Below, piece after piece: positions 1 through 8,206 of a DNA stretch of 64,000 bases. Every line of letters starts with the position of its first letter. Position 1 is the stretch's first letter. The stretch is from Desulforamulus reducens MI-1 (GTDB taxonomy: Bacteria; Bacillota; Desulfotomaculia; Desulfotomaculales; Desulfotomaculaceae). A program made the position numbers and the translations under genes. The notes beneath the pieces are model-generated. The model did no database searches. It saw nothing but the letters and a program-made list of their open reading frames with translations, and was not told the DNA's origin. The stretch is from the NCBI RefSeq assembly GCF_000016165.1, contig NC_009253.1:310001-374000 (forward strand), written 5' to 3'.

Positions 1-1422
1 CTTGAAACTTTGACCCGTCAACAACGACGTGATTTGGAACGTAAATATCAGAAGAAATTACATTCTCTTCAACGCCTGACTAGCAAAAGTGATCTTCCGA
101 TTAGCTTTGACAATACTTCTGTAACTGCTTATGGAAATTTTGGCATACTAGAGGCGTTTAAGCAAGCCATTGATTTCAAGGGTATGCTTAAAGGGGTTTC
201 CCTTAAGCGACATCATAACTGTAAATACTCTGATACAGGGTTGTTAGATACAATCATTGATGCCCTTTCCTTGGGATTATTACGGTTTTCTCATATGAAT
301 GCTCTGCAAACTGACCCTGGATACCAGAAAATTAAAGAAGTAACACAAGTGCCTGACGAAAGCACTTTGCGGAACTTTCTATCTCTTATCTGTGAGCAGG
401 AGGCATTAAACCAATTGCCTCTGGTGAATCAGGAAATGCTGTCCTTAAAGGCCAAATCCGATCAGCCCCGTGAAGTCTGGCTAGATATTAATGACAGTGT
501 CCTCACTGTTTTTGGGAAACAGGAAGGATCAAAAGTCGGTTACAATCCTCGGTACCACGGGAGGCCTTCCTACAAGGTAAAGGTAGCATTTATCTCTGGA
601 ACTTGCGAACTAGTCAATGCCGGGTTATATAGTGGGAACGTCGCCAGCAATGGCCAATTTATGGAATTCCTTAAAGAGACATTAGAGATCTTAGCTGCCC
701 AGAATATCCTCGTAAAAGGTATCCGCATAGATAAAGGTTTCTTTGATGAGGATAACTTTGCCTACCTGGAAGAACAGGGCATCGAGTATATTTGTAAGGC
801 TAAACTCACCAGTAATATGAGAAAGGTCATTAAATACCTTGATGACCAGAACCAGTGGCAGTCTTTGAGCAACCATTATGCTGCAGCAGAAATCACCATT
901 CCATTACCTAAATGGTCCAAAGCCCGCAGGTTTGTATTTATCCGTGAAACTCAAGAACCTAAGGCATGCGGCGATCAACTTAACTTTGACCTGAAGACAT
1001 TCGACTACCAGGTGATAATTACTTCTAGTGACGAGCACAACCCAGAGGAGGTATGGCACGAATACAATAAGCGTTGCAATATCGAAAACAAAATTGATGA
1101 ACTCAAGGTTGGCTTAGGCTTTGAAAAAATGAGCCAAGCAGAGATGGATCGAAACAAAGCCTTTATGTGGCTCAAAGTATTATCGTATAACCTTCTCAAC
1201 TGGTTTCGCTTGGCCTTATTGGATGGCAAAGACAGCCGTGCTGAAGTGCCCACTATCCGCCGTAAAATACTGAATGTACCTGGGAACATTGTAGGCAACA
1301 ACCGTTACCGCCATATAAAGTTAGCCCCTAATCCCTGGCTGCAAAAGGCATTGAAGAATGCTAAGGAAAAATTACAAGAATTCCTTTGCATACAGGCATG
1401 GGTTGCCGTAAGTTCAGGTTAA
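1..1422 (+). CDS. IS1380-family transposase, 5' end outside window
   Basis: DDE transposase of the IS1380 family, about 470 residues visible. The N-terminal third is the DNA-binding part; the catalytic part contains VWLDINDSV (about residues 157-165), IRIDKGFF (second Asp) and YNKRCNIENKIDELK (catalytic Glu region). The frame is open to the window edge, and copy 2 starts some 45 bases further upstream, so the TTG at 10 is probably not the start. Compared with copy 2 this copy has Asn (AAT, 490-492) where copy 2 has Asp (GAC) in the first catalytic block LDI-D/N-DS. By alignment to the (V/I)DST-type motif of related families that residue is the likely first catalytic Asp, so this intact-looking protein may be inactive. 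Family call is firm; the active-site inference is moderate. Confidence 0.85.
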   Translation, partial: LETLTRQQRRDLERKYQKKLHSLQRLTSKSDLPISFDNTSVTAYGNFGILEAFKQAIDFKGMLKGVSLKRHHNCKYSDTGLLDTIIDALSLGLLRFSHMNALQTDPGYQKIKEVTQVPDESTLRNFLSLICEQEALNQLPLVNQEMLSLKAKSDQPREVWLDINDSVLTVFGKQEGSKVGYNPRYHGRPSYKVKVAFISGTCELVNAGLYSGNVASNGQFMEFLKETLEILAAQNILVKGIRIDKGFFDEDNFAYLEEQGIEYICKAKLTSNMRKVIKYLDDQNQWQSLSNHYAAAEITIPLPKWSKARRFVFIRETQEPKACGDQLNFDLKTFDYQVIITSSDEHNPEEVWHEYNKRCNIENKIDELKVGLGFEKMSQAEMDRNKAFMWLKVLSYNLLNWFRLALLDGKDSRAEVPTIRRKILNVPGNIVGNNRYRHIKLAPNPWLQKALKNAKEKLQEFLCIQAWVAVSSG

Positions 1423-1645
1423 ACAAACTCGAGACTAATCGAATTAATCAAATATGATATCACTGATCCAAAAAAGATGGGTCTTATTAACTGCACCCTA
1501 AAATCTAGCTTTTTATTGGAGTATACAGCAGTGATAACGCTTTCCGAGTGATTAGGCATTCAGGCAACATAGCAGCTCAAGCGGTATAACCAAAAATTGG
1601 TTATTTTGGAGCTTTAACTTGGCTCGGAAAGTTACTTTCCGATTT
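1..1645 (+). mobile_element. IS1380-family insertion sequence, copy 1 (left end outside window)
   Basis: The transposase reading frame is open from base 1, so the left end lies upstream of the window. The right end is at about 1642, where a 15-bp terminal repeat (TCGGAAAGTAACTTT read inward from 1642 to 1628) matches the left terminal repeat of copy 2 at 13776-13790. The last 19 bp (1624-1642) form a near-perfect palindrome, TCGGAAAGT-T-ACTTTCCGA. Non-coding DNA of about 200 bp lies between the transposase stop and this end, as in copy 2. Confidence 0.8.
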
Positions 1646-1725
1646 GAAGATAAAAAAGATATACAACAGATAACAAAGTAATATATTAAATAAAAAAGAT
1701 ATTCGTTTGTATTTGATTTAAATGG

Positions 1726-1762
1726 CACACTATCTTTGATCAAGATAGTGTGTTTTATTTTT
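1726..1762 (+). terminator. Rho-independent terminator
   Basis: Perfect 11-bp stem CACACTATCTT / AAGATAGTGTG with a 5-base loop, followed by TTTTATTTTT. It lies between the IS right end and the accessory cassette and would insulate the cassette from IS transcription. From 1423 to 1900 there is otherwise only the IS end and AT-rich DNA without a gene. Confidence 0.85.
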
Positions 1763-1901
1763 ATAAAAATATTTTTGAGTTTTTGTTTATTGAAGGATGT
1801 CGGTTTGATTAAAAGTTGAGAATGAATTGAACAAATAACAATAAATTTTTTAATTGTATTTTTATTAGATAAATTTAAAGGATATACAAAAGTTGGATAG
1901 A

Positions 1902-2033
1902 ATGTTAGGTAAATTAAAATGGGTTAAATTTCATGATAACGCTGAAAGTACAAACATATATCAAACTAATTATAAAAACCAAATATTCAAATTTAAAATG
2001 GAGATATACGATTGTGAGAAAGAATTTATTTGA
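1902..2033 (+). other. Short ORF (43 codons) overlapping the start of the next gene; possible true N-terminus in another frame
   Basis: ATG at 1902 opens a 43-codon frame (begins MLGKLKWVKFHDNAES) ending TGA at 2031-2033 inside the next gene. Its composition looks more protein-like than the first 27 codons of the downstream frame, which are rich in Lys, Ile and Tyr. A +1 shift at ATT-TGA would join it to EKIDSKPISYLEE of the 311-residue protein. It is either a leader peptide overlapping a GTG start at 2014, the real N-terminus separated by a frameshift, or chance. Confidence 0.35.
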
Positions 2034-2868
2034 AAAAATTGATTCAAAACCAATTAGCTACTTAGAAGAAATTACAAGAATAGAATTTTTATTTTCTAAA
2101 GATCTAGTGATTGGCAGCCGAGACCTTATAGGTCGGCAACACAGATGTACTATAGAACAATATATTGATGCTTTTCTTTTTAAAAATTGGAAATACAGAA
2201 GCACTTATTTATGCATTGATGAAGTTCGACAAGATTTAAAGATTACAGAAAGAGACCTAGCAACCGCACCTACTCAAGAGGACTTACTAGCTTATTTTGA
2301 ATTTGTAGCAAATATGTTGTTACTTATAAAAAATAGATTTAATTATAGTGTATTTTTTTATTTAAACAGAGACTGTTTAGATATCCTTAGAGAAAATTTA
2401 ACAGAGGTCTTAGAAAAGATTAACTATAAAATTGTAGAATTAGATTTTGATAAAATCATTATAGTAGCAAGAAATGAAAATGCCGACGCAGTAGCAGAGA
2501 ACTTTAAAGATATTGGAGATAAGGTTATTGAATATAATAGAACAATCCTACATGGGGATATTGCTGGAAAAAGAGAGATACTACTGGTTTTGGGAGACAA
2601 ATTTGAGCCCCTGCGAAAAACATTAAAGGGACATGGATTTGGTGATTTAGAAAGTAATATAGGATTTCTTCTTAACAGTATTAATATTAGGCACAATAAT
2701 AAAGAAGGTACTAATAAAAATAAATTCGTTGTATCCGCCAAACCTGAAGAATTAGAGAAATGGTATGATACAACCTACGAACTTTTATTACTGGCGTTTT
2801 TAGCTGTAACATATATTAATAAGAAAACTGAGATAGATAACTTAAAGGCAATAATTGCAAAAAAATAA
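1933..2868 (+). CDS. Unrecognised protein, first gene of a two-gene accessory cassette
   Basis: I do not recognise this 311-residue protein. It has no signal peptide or clear membrane segment. The middle is alpha/beta-like (VELDFDKIIIVARNE, KREILLVLGDKF) and the last third is helical, with SINIRHNNKEG followed by KWYDTTYELLLLAFLA. That Arg-His-Asn arrangement ahead of a hydrophobic helix is reminiscent of C-terminal regions of abortive-infection (HEPN-like) proteins, but this is a weak resemblance. The annotated ATG at 1933 has no Shine-Dalgarno; GTG at 2014 (codon 28) has GGAG at 2000-2003, ten bases upstream, and is a better start. It is 101 bp upstream of the GHKL ATPase gene on the same strand, and both are more AT-rich than the flanking IS genes, which suggests joint transfer. 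Confidence 0.6.
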   Translation: MITLKVQTYIKLIIKTKYSNLKWRYTIVRKNLFEKIDSKPISYLEEITRIEFLFSKDLVIGSRDLIGRQHRCTIEQYIDAFLFKNWKYRSTYLCIDEVRQDLKITERDLATAPTQEDLLAYFEFVANMLLLIKNRFNYSVFFYLNRDCLDILRENLTEVLEKINYKIVELDFDKIIIVARNENADAVAENFKDIGDKVIEYNRTILHGDIAGKREILLVLGDKFEPLRKTLKGHGFGDLESNIGFLLNSINIRHNNKEGTNKNKFVVSAKPEELEKWYDTTYELLLLAFLAVTYINKKTEIDNLKAIIAKK

Positions 2869-2969
2869 CTCCAACATTTTACAGCTTTTATAGCAAGATG
2901 TGGGTGTTATGGTGATCTCAAATATCATCAAAAATTAGGATGTTTTTTAAGGGATTGATTAACTAAAAA

Positions 2970-4625
2970 ATGGAAACACTAGGGTTAAATGAGGTGTTTT
3001 GTTTGATAAAAAAATTAAATGTTAATGAAGTTTCGTTGTATAGGGAAATAGCTAAAAATTTAGTAAACCCATTGGAGGTTATTAGAGAGGCTATTAGTAA
3101 CTCTCATGATGCTCAAGCTAACGAAATAAGAATTAAGATTTACCGCAACTCTGATAATGCTCTGTGTATCCAAATAAGTGACGATGGCAAGGGAATGAGT
3201 GAAGAAGACTTTGAACGCTTTTTTAACTTAGGAGATTCTCTTAAAAAAGATAATAATATTGGACAGAAGGGTCTAGGAACTAAAACATATTTCAGAAGTA
3301 AAAAACTTTTAGTAGAGTCACAGGTTAGTGATAAGAGATATAGGGCTATCCTCCAAGAACCTTGGGAAAAGCTTAGTTCCAATGTATTGCCGGAATATGA
3401 TTTTGAACAAATTGCTATAAAACCAGGAGAGAATGGAACTTTTATTACTATTGAAGACTATAAAATTGACAAACCAGAGAATTATTTTAACTTTGATACT
3501 TTAATGGATTATATACTATGGTATACTGCTGCCGGCTCATTTAAGACTAAATTTTCTAATCAACTTAGCCTCCGTAAATATGTAAAAAACATAAACATAT
3601 CTCCGATAATATTCTTAGACGATGAAATAAACCACAAAAAAGAAGAATTTATAGGTGAACATCGCTTTTCTGATCCTAATGAAAATCCTGAAGTAGTACT
3701 TGATGAGGAAAAAAACCCTAAGTCATGCAATTATTGTAAACACTTTGGCCCTTTTCACAGGGAAACTACTATAGCAGGCAAATTTGCTTCTTTTCAATTG
3801 TATGGTACCGTTTCTGGAATCAACAAGAGGAGAGAAATTAGCCATTTTTATGTTGGAGAAACTCATAAGTCAAGGTTTGGTTTATATCTATGCAAAGATT
3901 TTATTCCAATTATCAACCGTAAAGACTTAATTAACGACTCAAATTATCAACATTATCATCTGTTACTTAATTCACAGAACTTTGATTTAACTGCTGATAG
4001 GAATAACATCTCGAATGAAGATGACCCTATCGTTAAATGGGTTTTTGAAGAAGTCGATAAGATTCTATCAAAAGATGTAAAACCAATAGCAGAAGCAGCA
4101 TATTTTAATATGAGAAGAGAAGAGGACGAGGTTTATAAGCAGAAAAAACGAGCTGATGAATTAAAAAATCGTATTGAACATTATAATAGCCTAGAGAACC
4201 TTCAAATCGATAATCTTCCAGTGGTAAAGGTTCCTAATAATGAGGCACAGGTAGCTATTCTTTTTACTTCTCTGCTATCAAAATATGGGGATTTACATTT
4301 TGATAACATAAGGATAGGGCATTATTCAGATAAATCTACTACGGACCTTATTTGTTTAGATAAAGACAATAAGCCTATCTTGGTCGAACTTGAATATAAA
4401 TTGTCGAATCTTTTTTACCATGGACACTCGTATAATACATTTGATATTGTTGTGTGCTGGATGGTAGATTTAGAGCTTAACAGTAAACGCCAGACGCCTG
4501 ATCATATTACGCTTAAACTAGTGAAGACTGAGGATAAGTGGTTCTTAAAATATGGTCCAGATAAAACAATTCCCATAATTGAGCTAAAGTCTATAGTAAA
4601 TGAAATTAACAACAAAAATAATTAG
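2970..4625 (+). CDS. GHKL (Hsp90/MutL/MORC-like) ATPase with C-terminal PD-(D/E)xK-like nuclease region
   Basis: Residues 30-120 carry the GHKL ATP-binding motifs: an N-box (REAISNSHDA, Asn about 44), the G1 box SDDGKGM (about 70-76) and the G2 lid GQKGLGTK (98-105). The ATPase transducer part continues to about residue 370, followed by a charged helical stretch (about 375-410). The last 110 residues contain TTDLI (Asp about 459), then VELEYKL (Glu 473/475, Lys 477) and FDIVVCWMVD, the spacing of a PD-(D/E)xK nuclease core. Proteins joining GHKL ATPases to nucleases are known in bacterial conflict systems and are relatives of MORC. ATG 2970 has only a distant AAGGGA; TTG at 3003 has GAGGTG six bases upstream and may be the true start, leaving the ATPase motifs intact. 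Substrate and partner are unknown; a role in phage or plasmid defence or DNA processing is inference. Confidence 0.8.
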   Translation: METLGLNEVFCLIKKLNVNEVSLYREIAKNLVNPLEVIREAISNSHDAQANEIRIKIYRNSDNALCIQISDDGKGMSEEDFERFFNLGDSLKKDNNIGQKGLGTKTYFRSKKLLVESQVSDKRYRAILQEPWEKLSSNVLPEYDFEQIAIKPGENGTFITIEDYKIDKPENYFNFDTLMDYILWYTAAGSFKTKFSNQLSLRKYVKNINISPIIFLDDEINHKKEEFIGEHRFSDPNENPEVVLDEEKNPKSCNYCKHFGPFHRETTIAGKFASFQLYGTVSGINKRREISHFYVGETHKSRFGLYLCKDFIPIINRKDLINDSNYQHYHLLLNSQNFDLTADRNNISNEDDPIVKWVFEEVDKILSKDVKPIAEAAYFNMRREEDEVYKQKKRADELKNRIEHYNSLENLQIDNLPVVKVPNNEAQVAILFTSLLSKYGDLHFDNIRIGHYSDKSTTDLICLDKDNKPILVELEYKLSNLFYHGHSYNTFDIVVCWMVDLELNSKRQTPDHITLKLVKTEDKWFLKYGPDKTIPIIELKSIVNEINNKNN

Positions 4626-4704
4626 TAAGGACTCTAAATAGGTAAGACAAAGTAAAATAAGAAATCAGATAAAAAACTTGTACAATAAAAGACAAAATAT
4701 CGTT

Positions 4705-4760
4705 AAAAATGCCACCTTTTAGGTTATTATATTGTAAATAACCAAAAGGTGGCATTTTTT
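4705..4760. terminator. Long hairpin, likely bidirectional terminator; its right arm holds the tnsA ribosome-binding site
   Basis: Arms AAAAATGCCACCTTTT (4705-4720) and AAAAGGTGGCATTTTT (4744-4759) are perfectly complementary, extended inward by GGTTATT / AATAACC. A-tract and T-tract flanks allow termination in both directions. The right arm contains AAGGTGG, eight bases before the tnsA start at 4761, so the hairpin would also hide that ribosome-binding site. 4626-4704 holds no gene. Confidence 0.75.
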
Positions 4761-4990
4761 ATGGCAAAATATACCTGGGATGAGCAAAGATACCAAAGGT
4801 ATCTAAAAGAAGTGTATTTGTCAACTCAAAATTCCCCCATGTGGCTATTAAAAATTCCCCCACTTAACAACAAGAGTTATGCTTTCATTGAATTATCCAC
4901 AGTTTTAACGTTATCTCATTAATCGTGACAATGCAAAGCATGATCGTGTCAATTTGAATACAGTATACACGAGGGGTTCTGCCTAATAAA

Positions 4991-5770
4991 TTAGGCCAAT
5001 TGCTGCTTCTGCAACCACTCCTTTGTTTCTTTCATTCGATAGGAATTACCATTCATATTAATTATGTATGATTGATGTGTTAAACGGTCAATCATAGCTG
5101 CAGTCATAACCGGATCCTGGAATATTTCCCCCCATCGCTCGAAAGAAAGGTTTGTAGTGATAATAGTTGATTTTCTCCCGGCCCGAAGTGACAGGTGGGT
5201 AAACAACAGCTCAGAACCTTCTTTGTCGAAGGAGATGTAGCCCATCTCGTCCGCGATAACCAGGTCATATTTCTCGAATCTGTTTTGGAAGGCGCGTAAT
5301 GTCTGTTCCGCTCTGCATTCCTTGATCCGGCTAATTAATAGGGGAACTGTTGTAAACCATACTTTGTAGCCTTCCATGCAAGCTTTAATACCTAGTCCTA
5401 TGGCAACATGAGTTTTACCGGTGCCAGGACTACCCGCTAAAATTACGTTCCGACCTTCCCTAAGGAAATCCAACGTCTTAAGTATCTTCAGTTTCTTCTG
5501 TGCGTCCTCCGGTAGATCCTTAATTGATAAATCCTCCAAATATTTCTTATGGGTAAATTGGGCCAGGCGAATACGGTTGTACCGTGAGGCCTCCCGCCTT
5601 GCATCACACTCCTTTTGCAGCAGTTGTGCCAGAAATTCTTCATAACAGGCATCACGCTGACAGGCTTCTTGAACATATTCCTCAAGGTATTTGCGAATAG
5701 CAGGTAGTTTTAATTCTTTGCTGTATTCTATTATGGCTTCTTTCCACTCTTTACGGGTCGCAGCACTCAC
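4991..5770 (-). CDS. istB: IS21-family helper ATPase IstB (element 1)
   Basis: AAA+ ATPase of 259 residues resembling DnaC/IstB, which assists the IstA transposase in target selection. Walker A is GSPGTGKTH (about residue 114-122), followed by VIADEMGYI as Walker B and a C-terminal DRLTHQSYIINM block typical of IstB. It overlaps the istA stop by four bases (ATGA type), indicating translational coupling. Length is normal for the family and no damage is visible. Confidence 0.93.
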   Translation of the reverse strand: MSAATRKEWKEAIIEYSKELKLPAIRKYLEEYVQEACQRDACYEEFLAQLLQKECDARREASRYNRIRLAQFTHKKYLEDLSIKDLPEDAQKKLKILKTLDFLREGRNVILAGSPGTGKTHVAIGLGIKACMEGYKVWFTTVPLLISRIKECRAEQTLRAFQNRFEKYDLVIADEMGYISFDKEGSELLFTHLSLRAGRKSTIITTNLSFERWGEIFQDPVMTAAMIDRLTHQSYIINMNGNSYRMKETKEWLQKQQLA

Positions 5771-7356
5771 GCAATGGCCTCCTTGGGTGCTAAGTTTTGG
5801 GTATTAAACAATTTATCGTACATTTTTAAATGTTGTATAGCTTGGTCAGTTATATCCTGTGCGACCTGTGAAATGATTGCAATCTCCGAGATATTTTCCC
5901 GGCGTTTAGCGCACAATGCTTTAATTTTATCCGTAGTTACATGGCTTGGGTGGATCTTACACAGTTCAGTTATACTTTTCTCTACATCCGAAAGTGATGT
6001 CCCGTCCTTTATATATTGCATTAGCTCTATAAATTCTTTCTCTTTCTTGGTATAATAGGTTTCAAAGATTTGTTTAATTTTTTGGTCTGCCTGCTGCAAA
6101 GCCATACTACCGGCTAATGCACCAGGTTTTTTCTTTAATGTCTCCAGGTAGTGACTAAGTTCCAATCGCCACTCATGGCAGCCGGTAAGCCTGGCATGTT
6201 CAGCAATTTTTGCATCTTTGTAGAAGCAGCAGATTCGGCTGGAGTAGATTTTAACCATGACAAGTTCACCAACTAAATGATCAGGAACTGAGTAATGGTT
6301 TTGGTCTACCACAATGGTGGCATACTTGTCCACACGAGCATTTACTACACGGGCTGAATCAAACATTGGGGGTAAGGTTAACAGGTTGGCACGTTCCTGC
6401 TCTAAACAAGCCAGTGCTGACTGTCCATCACGGGTATCTTGGGGCTTAGCATTTAGTTTATTACATATCTTCAGCAGGTACCTATTGGCCTCATCCAAGC
6501 TTTCAAATGTATCCCTAAAGGCAAAGGCTTTACGGCGGATCACATCTACGCTACGTTCAACATGACCTTTTTCATTACCCCTACGGACATTGCAAAACCG
6601 GTAACGAAAGCCATAGTAGATGGATAATTGTAACAATCCTTCAGTGGGCTCTTTTTCTGTGCCAACAAATCGTTTAACAGCCACCTTCATGTTGTCATAC
6701 ACTAGGGTCTGGTATACCCCACCTACTTCTTGAAAGAACCGGGCATGTGCCTCCTGAAAACATTCAGTTTTCTGTTTAGTAAACAAATATGCATATCGGT
6801 AATTACCATAGGCAGATGTAAATGCAGCCATTTGAAGTATCTGGAGCTTTCCGCCAATTGTCAGTTTTACTTCTCCCCAGTCGAACTCGCAGACATCACC
6901 CGGTATGTAAGACTCTTTAATAAAGGCTTCTTTGGCTTTCTGTTCCAGCGATCGTACAATTCGTTTAACGCTGCTATAGCTGATGTCTATATTATCTTCC
7001 ACTAGGGATTCATAAATATCAATTATTTTTTTAACTTGTTTATGTTGGCCATTCCTCCGTTTCTGTTCATTTTCATCCAAATGTTTTTTTATTAGGCTTT
7101 GAATATCTTCAGTAACTTTCCGCTTGGGTCTGTTTCCTACGGAATACTTGGGGTTTTCTACAATTTCCTGAATTAGTTCCCTGGGATCTACTAGGCCAGA
7201 GGATTGTTCCAACTCCTTTCGCTTTTCTTCGTATTTATTGATGTATCTGCGGACGGTTTTTCGATCCACACCCAACAATCTGGCAATTTCCCGCTGGGAC
7301 TTTCCCTCCCGGTAATACATGATGAGTATATTTTGTTTTTGAATCAACTTGATCAT
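5767..7356 (-). CDS. istA: IS21-family transposase IstA (element 1)
   Basis: 529-residue DDE transposase. The N-terminus has a helix-turn-helix (KSQREIARLLGVDRKTVRRYI, residues about 18-38, shown here only as its position and character). Catalytic blocks are CEFDWGEVKL, LVYDNMKVAV and NEKGHVERSV, followed by an SH3-like C-terminal domain (VDQNHYSVPDHLVG). The gene is full length and coupled to istB. The start at 7356 follows a Shine-Dalgarno-like GGGAGAG. It is the functional partner for movement of this element. Confidence 0.93.
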   Translation of the reverse strand: MIKLIQKQNILIMYYREGKSQREIARLLGVDRKTVRRYINKYEEKRKELEQSSGLVDPRELIQEIVENPKYSVGNRPKRKVTEDIQSLIKKHLDENEQKRRNGQHKQVKKIIDIYESLVEDNIDISYSSVKRIVRSLEQKAKEAFIKESYIPGDVCEFDWGEVKLTIGGKLQILQMAAFTSAYGNYRYAYLFTKQKTECFQEAHARFFQEVGGVYQTLVYDNMKVAVKRFVGTEKEPTEGLLQLSIYYGFRYRFCNVRRGNEKGHVERSVDVIRRKAFAFRDTFESLDEANRYLLKICNKLNAKPQDTRDGQSALACLEQERANLLTLPPMFDSARVVNARVDKYATIVVDQNHYSVPDHLVGELVMVKIYSSRICCFYKDAKIAEHARLTGCHEWRLELSHYLETLKKKPGALAGSMALQQADQKIKQIFETYYTKKEKEFIELMQYIKDGTSLSDVEKSITELCKIHPSHVTTDKIKALCAKRRENISEIAIISQVAQDITDQAIQHLKMYDKLFNTQNLAPKEAIA

Positions 7357-8206
7357 CTCTCCCGGCTCCTCACATAGCTGTAATTTTGCTCTATGAGGAT
7401 TATCGGCTAAGGTGGGGGAATTTTCAATGACCTTTGTGGTGTGCTTTTAAATTACCATAAACAAAGAAGGGCGTGGACAAGGTGAGGGTAAAGATTATAA
7501 ACCTTGGATAAAGGTACAAGACTTTCCTTCCAAAGGGTGGTCTACGAAGTCACCCGGATGGAACAGTAATCGACTGCATCACTTCATGTCTCAGCTTGAA
7601 TTACAGTATTTCTATTTGTTAGAGTGGTCCGATGTCCCCCTGTGTTAGGATAGTTGTCATAGACCTCTAAATGAACTATAGTTAGTAAAGCAGCTTACTA
7701 GGGAGGAAATTATGACAAGATACAGTGATGAATTTAAATACTCTATTATAAAAAGAATGATGCCCCCCAATAATGAATCCGTTAAAGCCATTTCTAAAGA
7801 AACCGGCCTTTCCGAAGGTACGCTACACGCTTGGAAGAAGAAGGCCAGAGCTAACGGCATAGCTGTTCCAAGCGGTGAGCCTGAAGCGGAAAGATGGAGT
7901 ACACAGGATAAATTTCTGATAGTTGTTGAAACAGCATCTTTAAGCGAGATTGAAATGGCTGAATATTGCCGTTCAAAAGGTCTCTTTGTTGAACAGGTGG
8001 AAGCCTGGCGAGATGCCTGTATGCAGGCCAATGGCGGTATTGCCCAACAAGCTGCTCAACTACAAAAGGATCTTCGCCAAAAAGATCGGTTGAATATTGC
8101 CATAGGAAAGAGCCAACTATGCCATATTTTTGAGCCACTTATGACATCAAATTGAACCACCGATGACATTAATAGGGCCACCACCTTTAGTAGTGACCCC
8201 AGATGG

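Larger units (their letters stand above)
4813..7463 (-). mobile_element. IS21-family element 1 (2651 bp) with AAGAAG target duplication
   Basis: The element starts TGTATTTGTC at 4813 and ends TACCATAAACA at 7463, with AAGAAG on both sides (4807-4812 and 7464-7469). Each end carries repeated AAATTCCCCCA-type blocks (4839-4860; 7416-7430 inverted), as expected for transposase binding sites of IS21. It encodes istA and istB on the minus strand and has split a tnsA-like gene. Confidence 0.9.
4761..7642 (+). pseudogene. tnsA: tnsA-like transposon endonuclease gene, split by an IS21 element and truncated
   Basis: Two pieces of one reading frame: 4761-4812 and 7470-7642. Removing the IS21 element (4813-7463) and one copy of the 6-bp duplication AAGAAG restores an unbroken frame that reads MAKYTWDEQRYQRYLKEG, then DYKPWIKVQDFPSKG, and NRLHHFMSQLELQYFYLLEW, a pattern I recognise as the N-terminal catalytic domain of TnsA, the endonuclease subunit of Tn7-like transposases. 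The frame is cut at about 7642 by the left end of an IS3-family element and no continuation is visible after that element, so only about 75 codons remain. tnsA is normally near one end of a Tn7-like element, so the neighbouring GHKL cassette may once have been its cargo or flank. Family call is from memory of the conserved pattern. Confidence 0.7.

Noticed and set aside
5421-5645. Plus-strand ORFs opposite istB and istA (5421-5645, 5774-6055, 6314-6565, 6730-7005)
   Set aside because: Antisense shadows of well-supported IS21 genes without start signals.
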